A stretch of DNA of 64,000 nt. It comes from Paenibacillus albus. Its GTDB lineage: Bacteria > Bacillota > Bacilli > Paenibacillales > Paenibacillaceae. This document shows, piece by piece, positions 1-8,803 of this stretch (the stretch's first letter is position 1; every line of letters begins with the position of its first letter). The stretch covers positions 124,001 to 188,000 of the forward strand of contig NZ_CP034437.1 in the NCBI RefSeq assembly GCF_003952225.1, given 5' to 3'. The translations under genes were made by a program, and so were the position numbers. The notes under the pieces are model-generated. The model had not been told where the DNA came from, made no database searches, and saw only the letters and a list, made by a program, of their open reading frames with translations.

Positions 1-22
1 ACGGCCCTTCACTCTTCCCTTA

Positions 23-2776
23 CTACTTCACACGCACCAAAATATCAAATGGATAGCGTCCTGCGTTGCGGCCGTACAGCGCCACTCCGCCTTTGTCCGC
101 TGCGATCGTCAGCTTGAAGCCGCGGCTGCGGTTCAGCTTGGCTGCAATGCGGCTTGGCACCGTAATGCGGCACAGGTAACCGAACGAACCAGCCTCGTCG
201 AGCTTGTTATAAATTTCTTGATATTGCCACGTCAGCACGCCTCTGCTATCAGCAGGATTGTCTGGCAGTGTGAACGTGCCCACCTGCTCATCGTCGATGC
301 TCACAACGATGTTCGATGGGTGCAGCTCGTCATCGGTCATGTAGTACGTATTGCTGTTGTACTCCACATTCGCGTTCGCGCCATGCATGAAGTCGATGCC
401 ATGCTGGCGATCGCGCGCGCCTTCGACGTTGCGGGCAAGCAGACGCTTCGCGCTTGCTTCGAATGCAATCTCAATATGGTGGATCGCACCTTGCCGTTCT
501 ACGTTTGGCAGCTCTACATCATAGACAAACTCGCCTTCCGAACCGCCGTTTGTTTTGCCCTCTTGAACTGCGTTCCACTGGTACGGGAAGCTGTGCGATG
601 CGAAGCCTGTAACCGGCACCTGCACGAATTGTCCTTCCGCATCATATACGCCGTGAGCAGCGCCGCTGCGCACATCGAATGTCGTGAAATTGCGCGTCAC
701 CACATGGCCCGCCGCATCCACTAGACGAACGGCCAGTACAGCAACCGCATCTTGCTTCGGCATATTCACCACGATCGGCGCCTCAATCGGCTTCACGCCA
801 TACTCGCCCCATGCAAGCTCTACCGATCCGCGTTCAGCCGTCACACGTACGCCGATATTGTCATAAGTCAGCTCCCAAGCAAGCGTCAGCTGCTGACCAT
901 GATACACATCGGAGTAGCTGGATGCCAGCATCGATACCGATACTTGCTCGCCTGCCTGTACAGTCTGGCAAGGAGGTGCGTCGATTACGATAAAGTCCGG
1001 CGTATGCAGGTCAGATAGCGACATGCCCGGAACCAGATCTTCATAGCCGAACTGCTTATCCGTACCGTCGAGACGGTAGTAGCCGTTGAATTCGTTGGTC
1101 ACATCGCGGAATTCCGTGAAGACGAAACCGCACATTTTGTCATGACGGCGGAACTCATTCATCATGTACCAGTAGTGCCAAGCCAGATCGCTGTCGCCAG
1201 CGCCGTTCGAGAAGCCCCACACATTGCCGCATTCGCTGTTCATCAGAGGCGCATCGCCCTGAACATTATCGCCAATGCAGTTGAAGCTCGAGCCCGGGAA
1301 GGTTTTGTCCACAACCTCAGTCACATGCTCGCGCAGCTGCTCGTAGCCGTTAATGTAGAAGTGCCATGTATTCAGATCAGTCTCGACGTGGTCGAAGTTA
1401 CAAGGCGAGTTATCTTCGATGATCCGCGTCGGGTCAAGCTCTTTCGCCCAGTGGTAGATGCCTCTGACCCATTCCTGAGTTTCAGGCAGGTAGGTGTTGC
1501 TTGGCACATGCGATTGATTGGTCAGACCCTGCGACTCCGGATTCGTCTTCAAACCCCAAGTTTCATTGAACATGACCCAAGAGAAGATCGATGGGTGGTT
1601 GTAATCGCGCTCAATAATTTCCTTCGCTTCGCTCTCGTAATTCGCTCTTGCCGTCTCATCTGGATTGCCCCAGAAACAAGGCATATCTTCCATCACGAGC
1701 ATACCAAGCTTGTCTGCCCAGTACAGCTTGCGCGGCTCTTCTGGCTTAATATGAATACGAACTAGGTTAAGGCCGAGGCGCTTCAGCAAATAAATCTCAT
1801 CTTGCATCTCATCGTCGGTCGGATACGTGAAGTAACCTGTCGGATGATAGGACTGATCCAGCGTACCGTTCAGATAAATCGGTTTGCCGTTCAGCGTAAC
1901 CCAGCGGTAAGACCGATCGCCGAACAGCGCTGTACCGAACTCGCGAATACCGAAGTACGTTGACACCGCATCGCCAGCACTGTCTGCACGAGTGAGCGTG
2001 AGCGTACCTTCATAGAGATAAGGCGTCTCAGGACTCCACAATTGCGGATCGCTCACGACAAAAGAAGTGCTAACTTCATTCTCGCCTACTGCCAGCTCGG
2101 CAACGAAGGCATGCTGCACAGTTCCGCCATCGAAGCTGAACTGCAAACTAGCTTCTCCCGCTTCATGAGCGACAACGACCGCCTTCACACCGATTGTGCC
2201 ATTAATGAACGTTGCGAATTTTGCCGATTGGATATAGGATTGCGGACGTGCTTCCAGCCAAACCGGCTGCCAAATGCCGCGGATCTCTCCATAACCTTGC
2301 TTACCGCGCGCTTGATAGCCATGGTCAAAATCAGTTGCGCTTACAACGATCGTATTCTCCGCGTCACTGCACCATACATGTGTTACATCAAATTCAAAGT
2401 CACCGTAACCGCCAATGTGCGAGCCTACAAGAGCGCCGTTTACCCACACTTGAGTGCTGTAATCCGCTGCGCCGAAACGCAGGAACACTCGCGAATCGTT
2501 CTCAGCCGGCGACCATGCCACGCTTTTCTTATACCAGCCTGTACCGCGCTCATCGCGGCCAATTCCCGACAACGGGCTTGCCCACGAGAAAGGCACAACA
2601 ATTTCACTGTCGAACTGCGCGGTAGGCGCTTCGTAACCGTTTGCAACTTCCACCGTATCCAGACGGAATTCCCATGTACCGTTCAAATTCAGCCAATCCT
2701 GGCGCTGCCAGTCCGGGCGTGGATATTCAGGACGAGGTATTTGTTTCAATGCAGACGTCAATGCTTGTGCGGTCAT
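23..2776 (-). CDS. Glycoside hydrolase family 2 protein (beta-galactosidase/glucuronidase type)
   Basis: Retaining exo-glycosidase of family GH2, about 917 residues, probably cytoplasmic because no signal peptide is visible. The order is an N-terminal jelly-roll sugar-binding domain (from about residue 30, with LNGTWEFRLD), an Ig-like domain, then a TIM barrel. The barrel carries the acid/base motif FNETWG (Glu near residue 405) and a likely nucleophile in NSECGNVWG (Glu near 515). A C-terminal beta-rich extension follows. The ATG at 2774-2776 is preferred: AAGGGAAGG lies 15 bases upstream, whereas a TTG five codons earlier would touch it. The exact substrate (beta-galactoside, glucuronide or mannoside) cannot be read from sequence. 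It is divergent from an ArsR-type regulator that is a natural candidate for its control. Confidence 0.9.
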   Translation of the reverse strand: MTAQALTSALKQIPRPEYPRPDWQRQDWLNLNGTWEFRLDTVEVANGYEAPTAQFDSEIVVPFSWASPLSGIGRDERGTGWYKKSVAWSPAENDSRVFLRFGAADYSTQVWVNGALVGSHIGGYGDFEFDVTHVWCSDAENTIVVSATDFDHGYQARGKQGYGEIRGIWQPVWLEARPQSYIQSAKFATFINGTIGVKAVVVAHEAGEASLQFSFDGGTVQHAFVAELAVGENEVSTSFVVSDPQLWSPETPYLYEGTLTLTRADSAGDAVSTYFGIREFGTALFGDRSYRWVTLNGKPIYLNGTLDQSYHPTGYFTYPTDDEMQDEIYLLKRLGLNLVRIHIKPEEPRKLYWADKLGMLVMEDMPCFWGNPDETARANYESEAKEIIERDYNHPSIFSWVMFNETWGLKTNPESQGLTNQSHVPSNTYLPETQEWVRGIYHWAKELDPTRIIEDNSPCNFDHVETDLNTWHFYINGYEQLREHVTEVVDKTFPGSSFNCIGDNVQGDAPLMNSECGNVWGFSNGAGDSDLAWHYWYMMNEFRRHDKMCGFVFTEFRDVTNEFNGYYRLDGTDKQFGYEDLVPGMSLSDLHTPDFIVIDAPPCQTVQAGEQVSVSMLASSYSDVYHGQQLTLAWELTYDNIGVRVTAERGSVELAWGEYGVKPIEAPIVVNMPKQDAVAVLAVRLVDAAGHVVTRNFTTFDVRSGAAHGVYDAEGQFVQVPVTGFASHSFPYQWNAVQEGKTNGGSEGEFVYDVELPNVERQGAIHHIEIAFEASAKRLLARNVEGARDRQHGIDFMHGANANVEYNSNTYYMTDDELHPSNIVVSIDDEQVGTFTLPDNPADSRGVLTWQYQEIYNKLDEAGSFGYLCRITVPSRIAAKLNRSRGFKLTIAADKGGVALYGRNAGRYPFDILVRVK

Positions 2777-2818
2777 AGCGAGTAAGCACAACCTTCCCTT
2801 AAAAGTGGATTTGCCCCC

Positions 2819-2847
2819 ATTTTAGCACCCATATATAGTTTAATCAA
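2819..2847 (-). promoter_or_regulatory. Probable sigma-A promoter of the GH2 gene
   Basis: On the minus strand TTGATT (2847-2842), a 17-bp spacer and TAAAAT (2824-2819) give a good vegetative promoter about 45 bp before the GH2 start. Confidence 0.55.
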
Positions 2848-2862
2848 TATGTATATTACACT

Positions 2863-2891
2863 TTTACAATATAACGTTTTTCGAGTACACT
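2863..2891 (+). promoter_or_regulatory. Probable sigma-A promoter of the ArsR-type regulator
   Basis: TTTACA (2863-2868), a 17-bp spacer and TACACT (2886-2891) precede the GTG start at 2922 by 30 bp. It is back to back with the GH2 promoter, so one bound repressor could control both. Confidence 0.5.
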
Positions 2892-2921
2892 ACCTCTATA
2901 ACGATTTGAAGGGCTGGTCTA

Positions 2922-3857
2922 GTGAAGCCAATGAACGAAATCAAACAAGATACAATTAGATACCCATCTTCGCGCATTGTCGACGTGGCCAAGGCGTTAT
3001 CCGGAGACGTTCGGGTACGCATCCTGGAAGCGCTCGGCGAGAAGCCGATGAGTGTCAGCCAGCTTGCGGAAGCGCTTGGCGTGGCGCAGCCGACGATCTC
3101 GATCAATGTGCAAATTCTAGAGAGCGTGGAGCTCGTCTCGTCCACAACCGGTGCGAACCGGGAGAAAATATGCTCGGTTACTGGACGTTCCATTCTGCTT
3201 GAGCTCCCAGTCAAGCTCGGCGAGGGATTGCACCGCACCGAAGAGCTGCATATGCCAATCGGCATGTATGCCCATTGCATGACCCAGCCGACCTGCGGCA
3301 TCGTAACGAAGGACGGTTCTTATGTCGGTTCCGTCGACGATCCGCGCGCCTTCTATCTGCCCGAACGAGTAGATGCATCACTGCTCTGGTTCTCCGGGGC
3401 TGGCTATTTCGAATATTATTTCGCCAACCCAATGCCGCCGGGCGTTATGATTGACGAGCTGTGGTTCAGCGCAGAGCTCTGCTCGGAGGCGCCACACTTC
3501 CATATGGACTGGCCTTCGGATATCTCACTGTTCATCAATGACCAGCTTGTCGGCACCTTCACCAGCCCCGGCGATCTCGGCGATCGCAAAGGCAAGCTGA
3601 CGGCGGACAAATGGAGCGGCACCGAATACGGCCAGCTCACAGAATGGCGCATAACCGCGTCCGGCAGCCTAGTGAATGGCAATGCTTCCTCCACCGTGAC
3701 CATTGCATCGCTAGATTTGCAATACAATAAGCCGATCCGCGTCCGTCTAGAGGTCGCTGAGGATGCGGCGAACTGCCGCGGACTCAACCTATTCGGAGCA
3801 AACTTCGGCGACCACCGGCAGGATCTGCTGCTGTCATTTATCCGGTACTCGGAGTAG
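2922..3857 (+). CDS. ArsR-family HTH regulator with a long C-terminal sensor-like domain
   Basis: Winged-helix DNA-binding protein of 311 residues. Residues about 18-95 form an ArsR-type HTH (LSGDVRVRILEAL, then the recognition helix around SQLAEALGVAQPTISINVQIL). About 200 further residues are beta-rich and contain no metal-binding cysteine cluster, so the protein is far longer than a classic ArsR (about 100 residues) and is unlikely to be a metal sensor. GTG at 2922 is chosen because GAAGGG sits 8 bases upstream; an ATG three codons later is possible. It is divergent from the GH2 gene, and I infer a sugar-responsive local regulator. The ligand is unknown. Confidence 0.8.
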   Translation: MKPMNEIKQDTIRYPSSRIVDVAKALSGDVRVRILEALGEKPMSVSQLAEALGVAQPTISINVQILESVELVSSTTGANREKICSVTGRSILLELPVKLGEGLHRTEELHMPIGMYAHCMTQPTCGIVTKDGSYVGSVDDPRAFYLPERVDASLLWFSGAGYFEYYFANPMPPGVMIDELWFSAELCSEAPHFHMDWPSDISLFINDQLVGTFTSPGDLGDRKGKLTADKWSGTEYGQLTEWRITASGSLVNGNASSTVTIASLDLQYNKPIRVRLEVAEDAANCRGLNLFGANFGDHRQDLLLSFIRYSE

Positions 3858-3886
3858 GCAGAGGTAAACAAGCAAACAACACAAAT

Positions 3887-3919
3887 AAGCGCAAGGAGCG
3901 ACATTCGCCCCTTGCGCTT
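3887..3919. terminator. Bidirectional terminator between convergent genes
   Basis: AAGCGCAAGG-A-GCG pairs with CGC-C-CCTTGCGCTT around a 5-nt loop. It separates the + strand regulator from the - strand mannosidase. Confidence 0.75.
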
Positions 3920-3946
3920 TTGCTTATTCAACACACTTTTGCCGAC

Positions 3947-6900
3947 TTATTTAGCCGAAATGGTCAGCATTACGGTCTTGATCTCAAATGGCGCAAACGC
4001 GAGAGGTATGCTGCCATCCACAGCTTCCAACTGCTCTTGTTTGTTCTCCATCAAATCCGTTGACCAAGCATCCTGCAGCGGCAGGCCGACGCGAAGCGCG
4101 GATTGCACGGAAGCACCGCTTGTCTCGTATAGGCGAACGATGATGGCATCGCTATCTTCCGCCTTTTTCACCGCTTCGATCATAACGCTTGGGTGAGCTG
4201 GCTGGAAGAAGGATTGCGCCGCAGACGATGCAGGCTGTGAATGTTCACCTTCAGCACGTGCTGTACGGAGCGGCACGTTCAGCTCATAGCCTTGCTTATA
4301 AACTTCAGCAGCTACATGATCACCCACATGTGGATAGAGCGAGTAAGTGAACATATGCTCCGCCTGATCCGCTTCCGGGTCTGGATATTTCGAGCTGCGC
4401 AGCAGGTTCAGATCGAGCGTGCTGCCCTCAGCGCGGTAGCCGTACTTGCAATCATTGAGCAATGCTGCGCCGTAGCTCGGCTCAGATAGATCGACATATT
4501 GATGCGCGCAAATTTCGTCTTTGGCATAATCCCACATGGTGTTGCGGTGAGTTGGACGGTTTAAGTAGCCGAATTGAATCTCGCAAGCGGCACGTTCCGA
4601 ACGGATGTTCAGCGGGAAGGAGGTCCGGAGCATCTTCTCCTCTTCCTTCCAGTCGACGGTCGTTACGAAATCAATGCGGCGGCTGCCTTCGGTCAACACA
4701 ACCTTCTGAATAATAACGGAATCTCCATATTGATAGCATTGAATGACGCCCGCCGTCGGCCCAGACTCGAAGGATGACGACTCGATCAGCGCAAGCGGCA
4801 TCCCGCCGGTCTCGCGGTAATCTTGGCGGAAGTCCCATGCATCGCCTTTATCATCGTACACCTGCAGCAAGTTGGCGCTTTGGCCTGGCAGGACAACCTC
4901 ACGGTTGTGCACTTTATCAAATACGGACACAATCGCGCCATTCTCGCTGAACGTAACCTTCAGCAGCTCGTTCTCAATAGTCCGCTGAACGGTGCACACG
5001 GTTGGCGTTGCAGGCGCTGCAGACTGTGCCGCTCCTGCCGCAGCGATACCCATCGCGGGAACTGTAACACGCTGCCAGCTTCCGCCTTCGCTCTCGAACC
5101 ACTCGGTGCGCTCCCAAGGCAAAGAGTTAAATACGGTGAGCGCCTCTCCTGACGGAGCTGAGGCATCAGATGTGACCGCCGTCGCTGCAACCGCAACCGG
5201 CGAAGCTGCTGTACGCTGAAGCGCAATCGCTTCATACCGCTCTGCAAGCAATGCTTCCACTCGCTCCAGCAGCAGCGCATAATGCTCCAGCGATTCATCG
5301 TATACCCGCTTAATGGACGAGCCCGGGAGAATATCGTGGAATTGGTACAGCAGCACTTCCTTCCAGATTTCCTCCAGTTCGGCCTGCGGATAGGCGATGC
5401 CGCACAGCGAGCTGGCCAGCACTGCAGCGAACTCAAGCTCGCGGAGCGCTTTCTCTAGCTTGCGATTGTATCGTTTGTTCCGCGCTTGGCTCGTCAGCGT
5501 TCCTTGATGCTTCTCAAGGTACAGCTCCCCGCGCCATGTCTGGTAGCTCGCCTGCTTCTCAGCAAGCTTCTCGAAGAACGCCGAAGACGGTTCCTGCACG
5601 ACGGGACTGAGTCCGAGCAAATTCTTCTCGCGCGCCAACCGCTCCAGATGCTCTTCACCCGGTCCGCCGCCGCCGTCGCCGATGCCAAATAGCATCAAGG
5701 CGTGATCGGCTACATTCTTATCCAAGTAATCCGCTTCCGCCTTCACGATCGAACGAGGCGCAGCCGGACTGTTGTACGTGTCCTCCGGCGGCATATGCGT
5801 CAGCACCTGTGAGCCGTCAATCCCTTCCCACATGAACGTATGGTGAGGATGGCGGTTGTAGGTGCTCCACGACAGCTTCTGCGTCATCATGTAATCGACG
5901 CCGGACTTGCTCAAGATCTGCGGCAAGCTCGCTGTGTAGCCGAATACGTCCGGCATCCACAACGACTTCATCTCTTGCCCGAACTCCTGCAAGAAGTATC
6001 GCTTGCCATACAACACTTGCCTTACGAGCGCTTCCCCGCCAGGCACATTCGTGTCGGATTCGACCCACATAGCGCCTTGCGGTTCCCAGCGTCCTTCCTT
6101 CACGCGCTCTTTCACCTGCTCATACAGCGCAGGATAGTGCGTCTTCACCCATTCATACAGCTGCGGCTGGCTCGCTCCGAAGATATAATCCGGATACCGC
6201 TCCATCATCCGCAGCGCTGTCGAGAACGTCCGCGCGCCTTTGCGGATCGTCTCCCGGATTGGCCACAGCCACGCCAAATCGATATGCGCATGGCCGACGG
6301 CGCTGATCGTCAGCGCCGGATCGCCGCCGCGCTTCGCCAGCTGCTCGTGAAGCAGAGCACTCGCCTTCGCGATGCGCTCATCGGTCATCTCCGTGAGGAT
6401 GAGCGTCACTTCATAGAGCGCGCGTGCGATCTTCTCTTTCCGCGCGGAGCCTTGCGGCAGCTTCTCTGCTGTTTCCAGGAGCACTTCAGCATCGTAGTAA
6501 AGCTCGCGGACATTCTCGCGGCAGATGGCAATAACCGCTTCCTTGAGCGTGCCGCTGCGGTACCGGCCGAAGAGGTCGTTACATCCGGCATCGCCCCACA
6601 GGTCAATCGCTTCATCCCCAGATGACGATTCGCTAATGTGGACAACCCGCTTGCCCGGCAGGCCGAGTGAATAATCGAATTCCGAGTTAATGTTCGTCAG
6701 GCCTTGCACCGGCGTGCCTGCTTCATCAACCAAACACAGCTCGCCGTTTACGTCAATGAGAAGCACAACCTTGGACCCGCGAGCATCGATCGGCACCTGA
6801 CCTTCAAAATGAAACCATGCACAATCCCACAGCTCGCCCCATCGGTCGCCTGCAGCTACTTCCAGCCGTTGGCCCGACATGCGTTCCGCATAAGCGACCG

Positions 6901-7015
6901 GCTCCTTCGTCACCCAAGCCGTAGCCGTCAATGTAGATATGGGCTGATAAATATATTCCTGCAATCTCCCAAGCATGGACCGCATCTGATCAAATTTAAC
7001 TGTTTCGTAAGGCAT
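3947..7015 (-). CDS. Glycoside hydrolase family 38 alpha-mannosidase
   Basis: Retaining zinc-dependent alpha-mannosidase of 1022 residues, the usual length for cytoplasmic bacterial GH38 enzymes. The metal-site motif GHAHIDLAWLWP lies at residues 241-252, and the nucleophile region is MPDVFGYTASLPQ with Asp about 356. The C-terminal GH38 beta domains follow. No signal peptide is visible, so oligosaccharides are probably imported first. The ATG is preceded by AGAGG six bases upstream. The gene has its own promoter with an embedded palindrome that also occurs before the neighbouring GntR-type regulator, which is therefore its likely repressor. Confidence 0.93.
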   Translation of the reverse strand: MPYETVKFDQMRSMLGRLQEYIYQPISTLTATAWVTKEPVAYAERMSGQRLEVAAGDRWGELWDCAWFHFEGQVPIDARGSKVVLLIDVNGELCLVDEAGTPVQGLTNINSEFDYSLGLPGKRVVHISESSSGDEAIDLWGDAGCNDLFGRYRSGTLKEAVIAICRENVRELYYDAEVLLETAEKLPQGSARKEKIARALYEVTLILTEMTDERIAKASALLHEQLAKRGGDPALTISAVGHAHIDLAWLWPIRETIRKGARTFSTALRMMERYPDYIFGASQPQLYEWVKTHYPALYEQVKERVKEGRWEPQGAMWVESDTNVPGGEALVRQVLYGKRYFLQEFGQEMKSLWMPDVFGYTASLPQILSKSGVDYMMTQKLSWSTYNRHPHHTFMWEGIDGSQVLTHMPPEDTYNSPAAPRSIVKAEADYLDKNVADHALMLFGIGDGGGGPGEEHLERLAREKNLLGLSPVVQEPSSAFFEKLAEKQASYQTWRGELYLEKHQGTLTSQARNKRYNRKLEKALRELEFAAVLASSLCGIAYPQAELEEIWKEVLLYQFHDILPGSSIKRVYDESLEHYALLLERVEALLAERYEAIALQRTAASPVAVAATAVTSDASAPSGEALTVFNSLPWERTEWFESEGGSWQRVTVPAMGIAAAGAAQSAAPATPTVCTVQRTIENELLKVTFSENGAIVSVFDKVHNREVVLPGQSANLLQVYDDKGDAWDFRQDYRETGGMPLALIESSSFESGPTAGVIQCYQYGDSVIIQKVVLTEGSRRIDFVTTVDWKEEEKMLRTSFPLNIRSERAACEIQFGYLNRPTHRNTMWDYAKDEICAHQYVDLSEPSYGAALLNDCKYGYRAEGSTLDLNLLRSSKYPDPEADQAEHMFTYSLYPHVGDHVAAEVYKQGYELNVPLRTARAEGEHSQPASSAAQSFFQPAHPSVMIEAVKKAEDSDAIIVRLYETSGASVQSALRVGLPLQDAWSTDLMENKQEQLEAVDGSIPLAFAPFEIKTVMLTISAK

Positions 7016-7110
7016 CCGAATCCTCTTTTCCGCAGCATATTTACTGTCTTAGATTCCATCTATCCGAAGTCCGCCAAGATCGCAATAACGCTACCCATAT
7101 TGTGAATATC

Positions 7111-7139
7111 AATATAATATATATTCAATATATATGCAA
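7111..7139 (-). promoter_or_regulatory. Promoter and operator of the GH38 gene
   Basis: On the minus strand TTGCAT (7139-7134), a 17-bp spacer and TATATT (7116-7111). The spacer and flanks hold a 19-bp perfect palindrome centred on the C at 7126 (7117-7135). The 18-mer TAATATATATTCAATATA (7115-7132) recurs exactly at 8433-8450. The position suits repression by steric block. Confidence 0.7.
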
Positions 7140-7151
7140 CGATAGAATTGC

Positions 7152-7184
7152 AAAAAAAGAAGAAGCTCTCCACGACGTGGAAAG
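7152..7184 (-). terminator. Terminator of the GntR/LacI-type regulator gene
   Basis: On the minus strand an 8-bp stem (CTTTCCAC/GTGGAGAG, loop GTC) is followed by CTTCTTCTTTTTTT. It lies upstream of the GH38 promoter and insulates the two genes. Confidence 0.8.
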
Positions 7185-7232
7185 TTTCTCCTTTTGCCCT
7201 CGAAATCATGCATCCTCAGCCCTGAACGTTGC

Positions 7233-8408
7233 TTACTGCACAGGCTTCAGCGGACCTGTCGACTGCCGTACGACAAGCTCAGGTTTTACGATCATTTTGC
7301 TATACTTGTGCTCTGCAGCCTGCTTATCGTTGATTACCTCAATCAGCTTGTTAGCTGCCTCGTAGCCAATTTCATGCTCGAACTGCTTCACATGCGTGAA
7401 CACGCTCATATCCTCCGCGATCGCAGTCGGGTCGTCAAAGCTGACGAGCGATAGATCCTCCGGCACCGAAAGCCCGCACTGGCGCGCAGTCCGATACACG
7501 TTCATGCCAAGCTTGCTGTTGAGCGTAATATAAGCGGTTGCCATGCGATTGCGGATGTAACGGTAAAGCGGATGATCCTCTTTCACTTCATTGAACGGCG
7601 CGAATTCCGTTATAATATGAGCCGGATTAATGAGCGCCCCCTTCTTCTTGAGCGCGTCCATATACCCTTGAATCCGCTCTTGAACGGTCACGGTTTGAAT
7701 CGGCGAATCCGAGCAAATCGCAATTTCCCGGTGTCCCAGCTCCCATAGATGATCAACAGCAAGCGCTGCTCCCGCACGACCGTCTCCAGCAATATAGTGC
7801 GTTTCCACGCCAGGCAAGTAGCGGTCAATAAGAATGAACGGATACCCGGACAGCTTCATGCCGAGAATCTCGACATTGTACTGCTCCTCATCGACCGGGA
7901 AGATCAGCATCCCTTCTGCACCCATATCCATCAGTGTCTGAATCGCTTCATTCTCCACCGAAAGAGCACTGTTCGAGAGCATAATGACCGTCCGATAGCC
8001 CTTCTCCGTGAGCGCCCTCTGTACGCCTTGGGTCAGCCGCGCTGCAAAATAGTCATGGATTGAAGGCAAAATAAGCCCTATAATACCACTCTTCGTGCTC
8101 GCTCCCGCCCTGGCAGCCGGTTCATGACGAACCGCCACACTGCTTGCAGTTGGTCTCGTCTCCACAGCGTTCACCATGCTCGCTTGGCTGCTTACGAAGC
8201 TCCCTCTTCCCGGTACACGTGTAATGACATTCTCATTGGCTAAGCCCGTAAGTGCATTGACGACGGTAATTTTGCTGACGTTGAAGCGCTCCATAAGCTC
8301 CTTCTCAGTCGGAATGCGGTCGCCTTCCTTGAGACCGTGTGAATTAATTAGGCTGCGGATATAATCTTGAATCTTCTGATACAGAGGCACCCGGTCCATT
8401 GCATTCAT
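7233..8408 (-). CDS. GntR-type HTH regulator with LacI-like sugar-binding domain (AraR-like architecture)
   Basis: Transcription factor of about 391 residues. The N-terminal winged helix (residues about 5-70: YQKIQDYIRSLI, EGDRIPTEKELMERFNVSKITVVNAL) is fused to a periplasmic-binding-protein-like effector domain from about residue 100 (GIIGLILPSIHDYFAARLTQG) to the end. This arrangement is known from sugar repressors such as AraR. The start is uncertain: ATG at 8408 follows a weak GGTG; GTG at 8418-8420 and ATG at 8399 are alternatives. An operator-like palindrome upstream is shared with the GH38 promoter, which indicates autoregulation and control of mannosidase. The effector is probably a mannoside or mannose derivative, by inference only. 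Confidence 0.87.
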   Translation of the reverse strand: MNAMDRVPLYQKIQDYIRSLINSHGLKEGDRIPTEKELMERFNVSKITVVNALTGLANENVITRVPGRGSFVSSQASMVNAVETRPTASSVAVRHEPAARAGASTKSGIIGLILPSIHDYFAARLTQGVQRALTEKGYRTVIMLSNSALSVENEAIQTLMDMGAEGMLIFPVDEEQYNVEILGMKLSGYPFILIDRYLPGVETHYIAGDGRAGAALAVDHLWELGHREIAICSDSPIQTVTVQERIQGYMDALKKKGALINPAHIITEFAPFNEVKEDHPLYRYIRNRMATAYITLNSKLGMNVYRTARQCGLSVPEDLSLVSFDDPTAIAEDMSVFTHVKQFEHEIGYEAANKLIEVINDKQAAEHKYSKMIVKPELVVRQSTGPLKPVQ

Positions 8409-8432
8409 TATTAACACCACTCAATCTATAAT

Positions 8433-8450
8433 TAATATATATTCAATATA
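8433..8450. promoter_or_regulatory. Operator shared with the GH38 promoter
   Basis: TAATATATATTCAATATA, identical over 18 bp to 7115-7132. It contains a 13-bp perfect palindrome TATATTCAATATA (8438-8450), 24 bp upstream of the regulator start. A promoter TTGGAT-17-TATTAA can be drawn through it. Confidence 0.7.
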
Positions 8451-8674
8451 GTATATCCAATTCAAGAATGCTTTATAAAGCTTAAAAAAATTTAAGAAAT
8501 TTTTAGTTGCCGACCTTTTCTAATAGTATCAGAGAATCCTATTAACTGAAACATTATTCGTCAAGTTTAGACATTTTTCTTTCATGCCTTTTTGGGCCTC
8601 TGAATAACCCTCCTACTTTAGGGCGAGAAGGCAAACTATAAGCACGATTCTATGGAACTAGAAAGCTATTCATA

Positions 8675-8773
8675 TGTGGATAACTAGAGTTGTGGATATG
8701 TTTACATTTGCGAAAATCATTCCAGTTTCTTCACATTGCGGGTTGTTAGCAGTGGGGATAAGTCAGTGGATAA
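8675..8773 (+). promoter_or_regulatory. Cluster of four DnaA-box-like nonamers
   Basis: TGTGGATAA (8675-8683) is an exact complement of the consensus TTATCCACA. TGTGGATAT (8691-8699), TGGGGATAA (8753-8761) and AGTGGATAA (8765-8773) each differ at one base. All have the same orientation. Flanking genes are not those of oriC. Confidence 0.5.
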
Positions 8774-8803
8774 GTTCGCATTCATGCACAGGCCCGGTAC
8801 AAG

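Larger units (their letters stand above)
8409..8803. other. Intergenic region with AT-rich tract and DnaA-box cluster
   Basis: No gene was found in these 395 bases. The left part holds the operator and promoter of the GntR-type regulator. A very AT-rich stretch lies at about 8480-8570. DnaA-box-like nonamers lie at 8675-8773. The right edge is the 3' end of the AraC gene, for which no clear terminator is seen. Confidence 0.6.

Noticed and set aside
5840-6625. 261-codon open frame on the + strand
   Set aside because: Antisense to the GH38 catalytic domain; composition (Arg/His/Leu-rich) is typical of a shadow frame.
8675-8773. Chromosomal origin oriC
   Set aside because: DnaA-like boxes are present, but dnaA, dnaN, rpmH and other origin genes are absent and the cluster is small.
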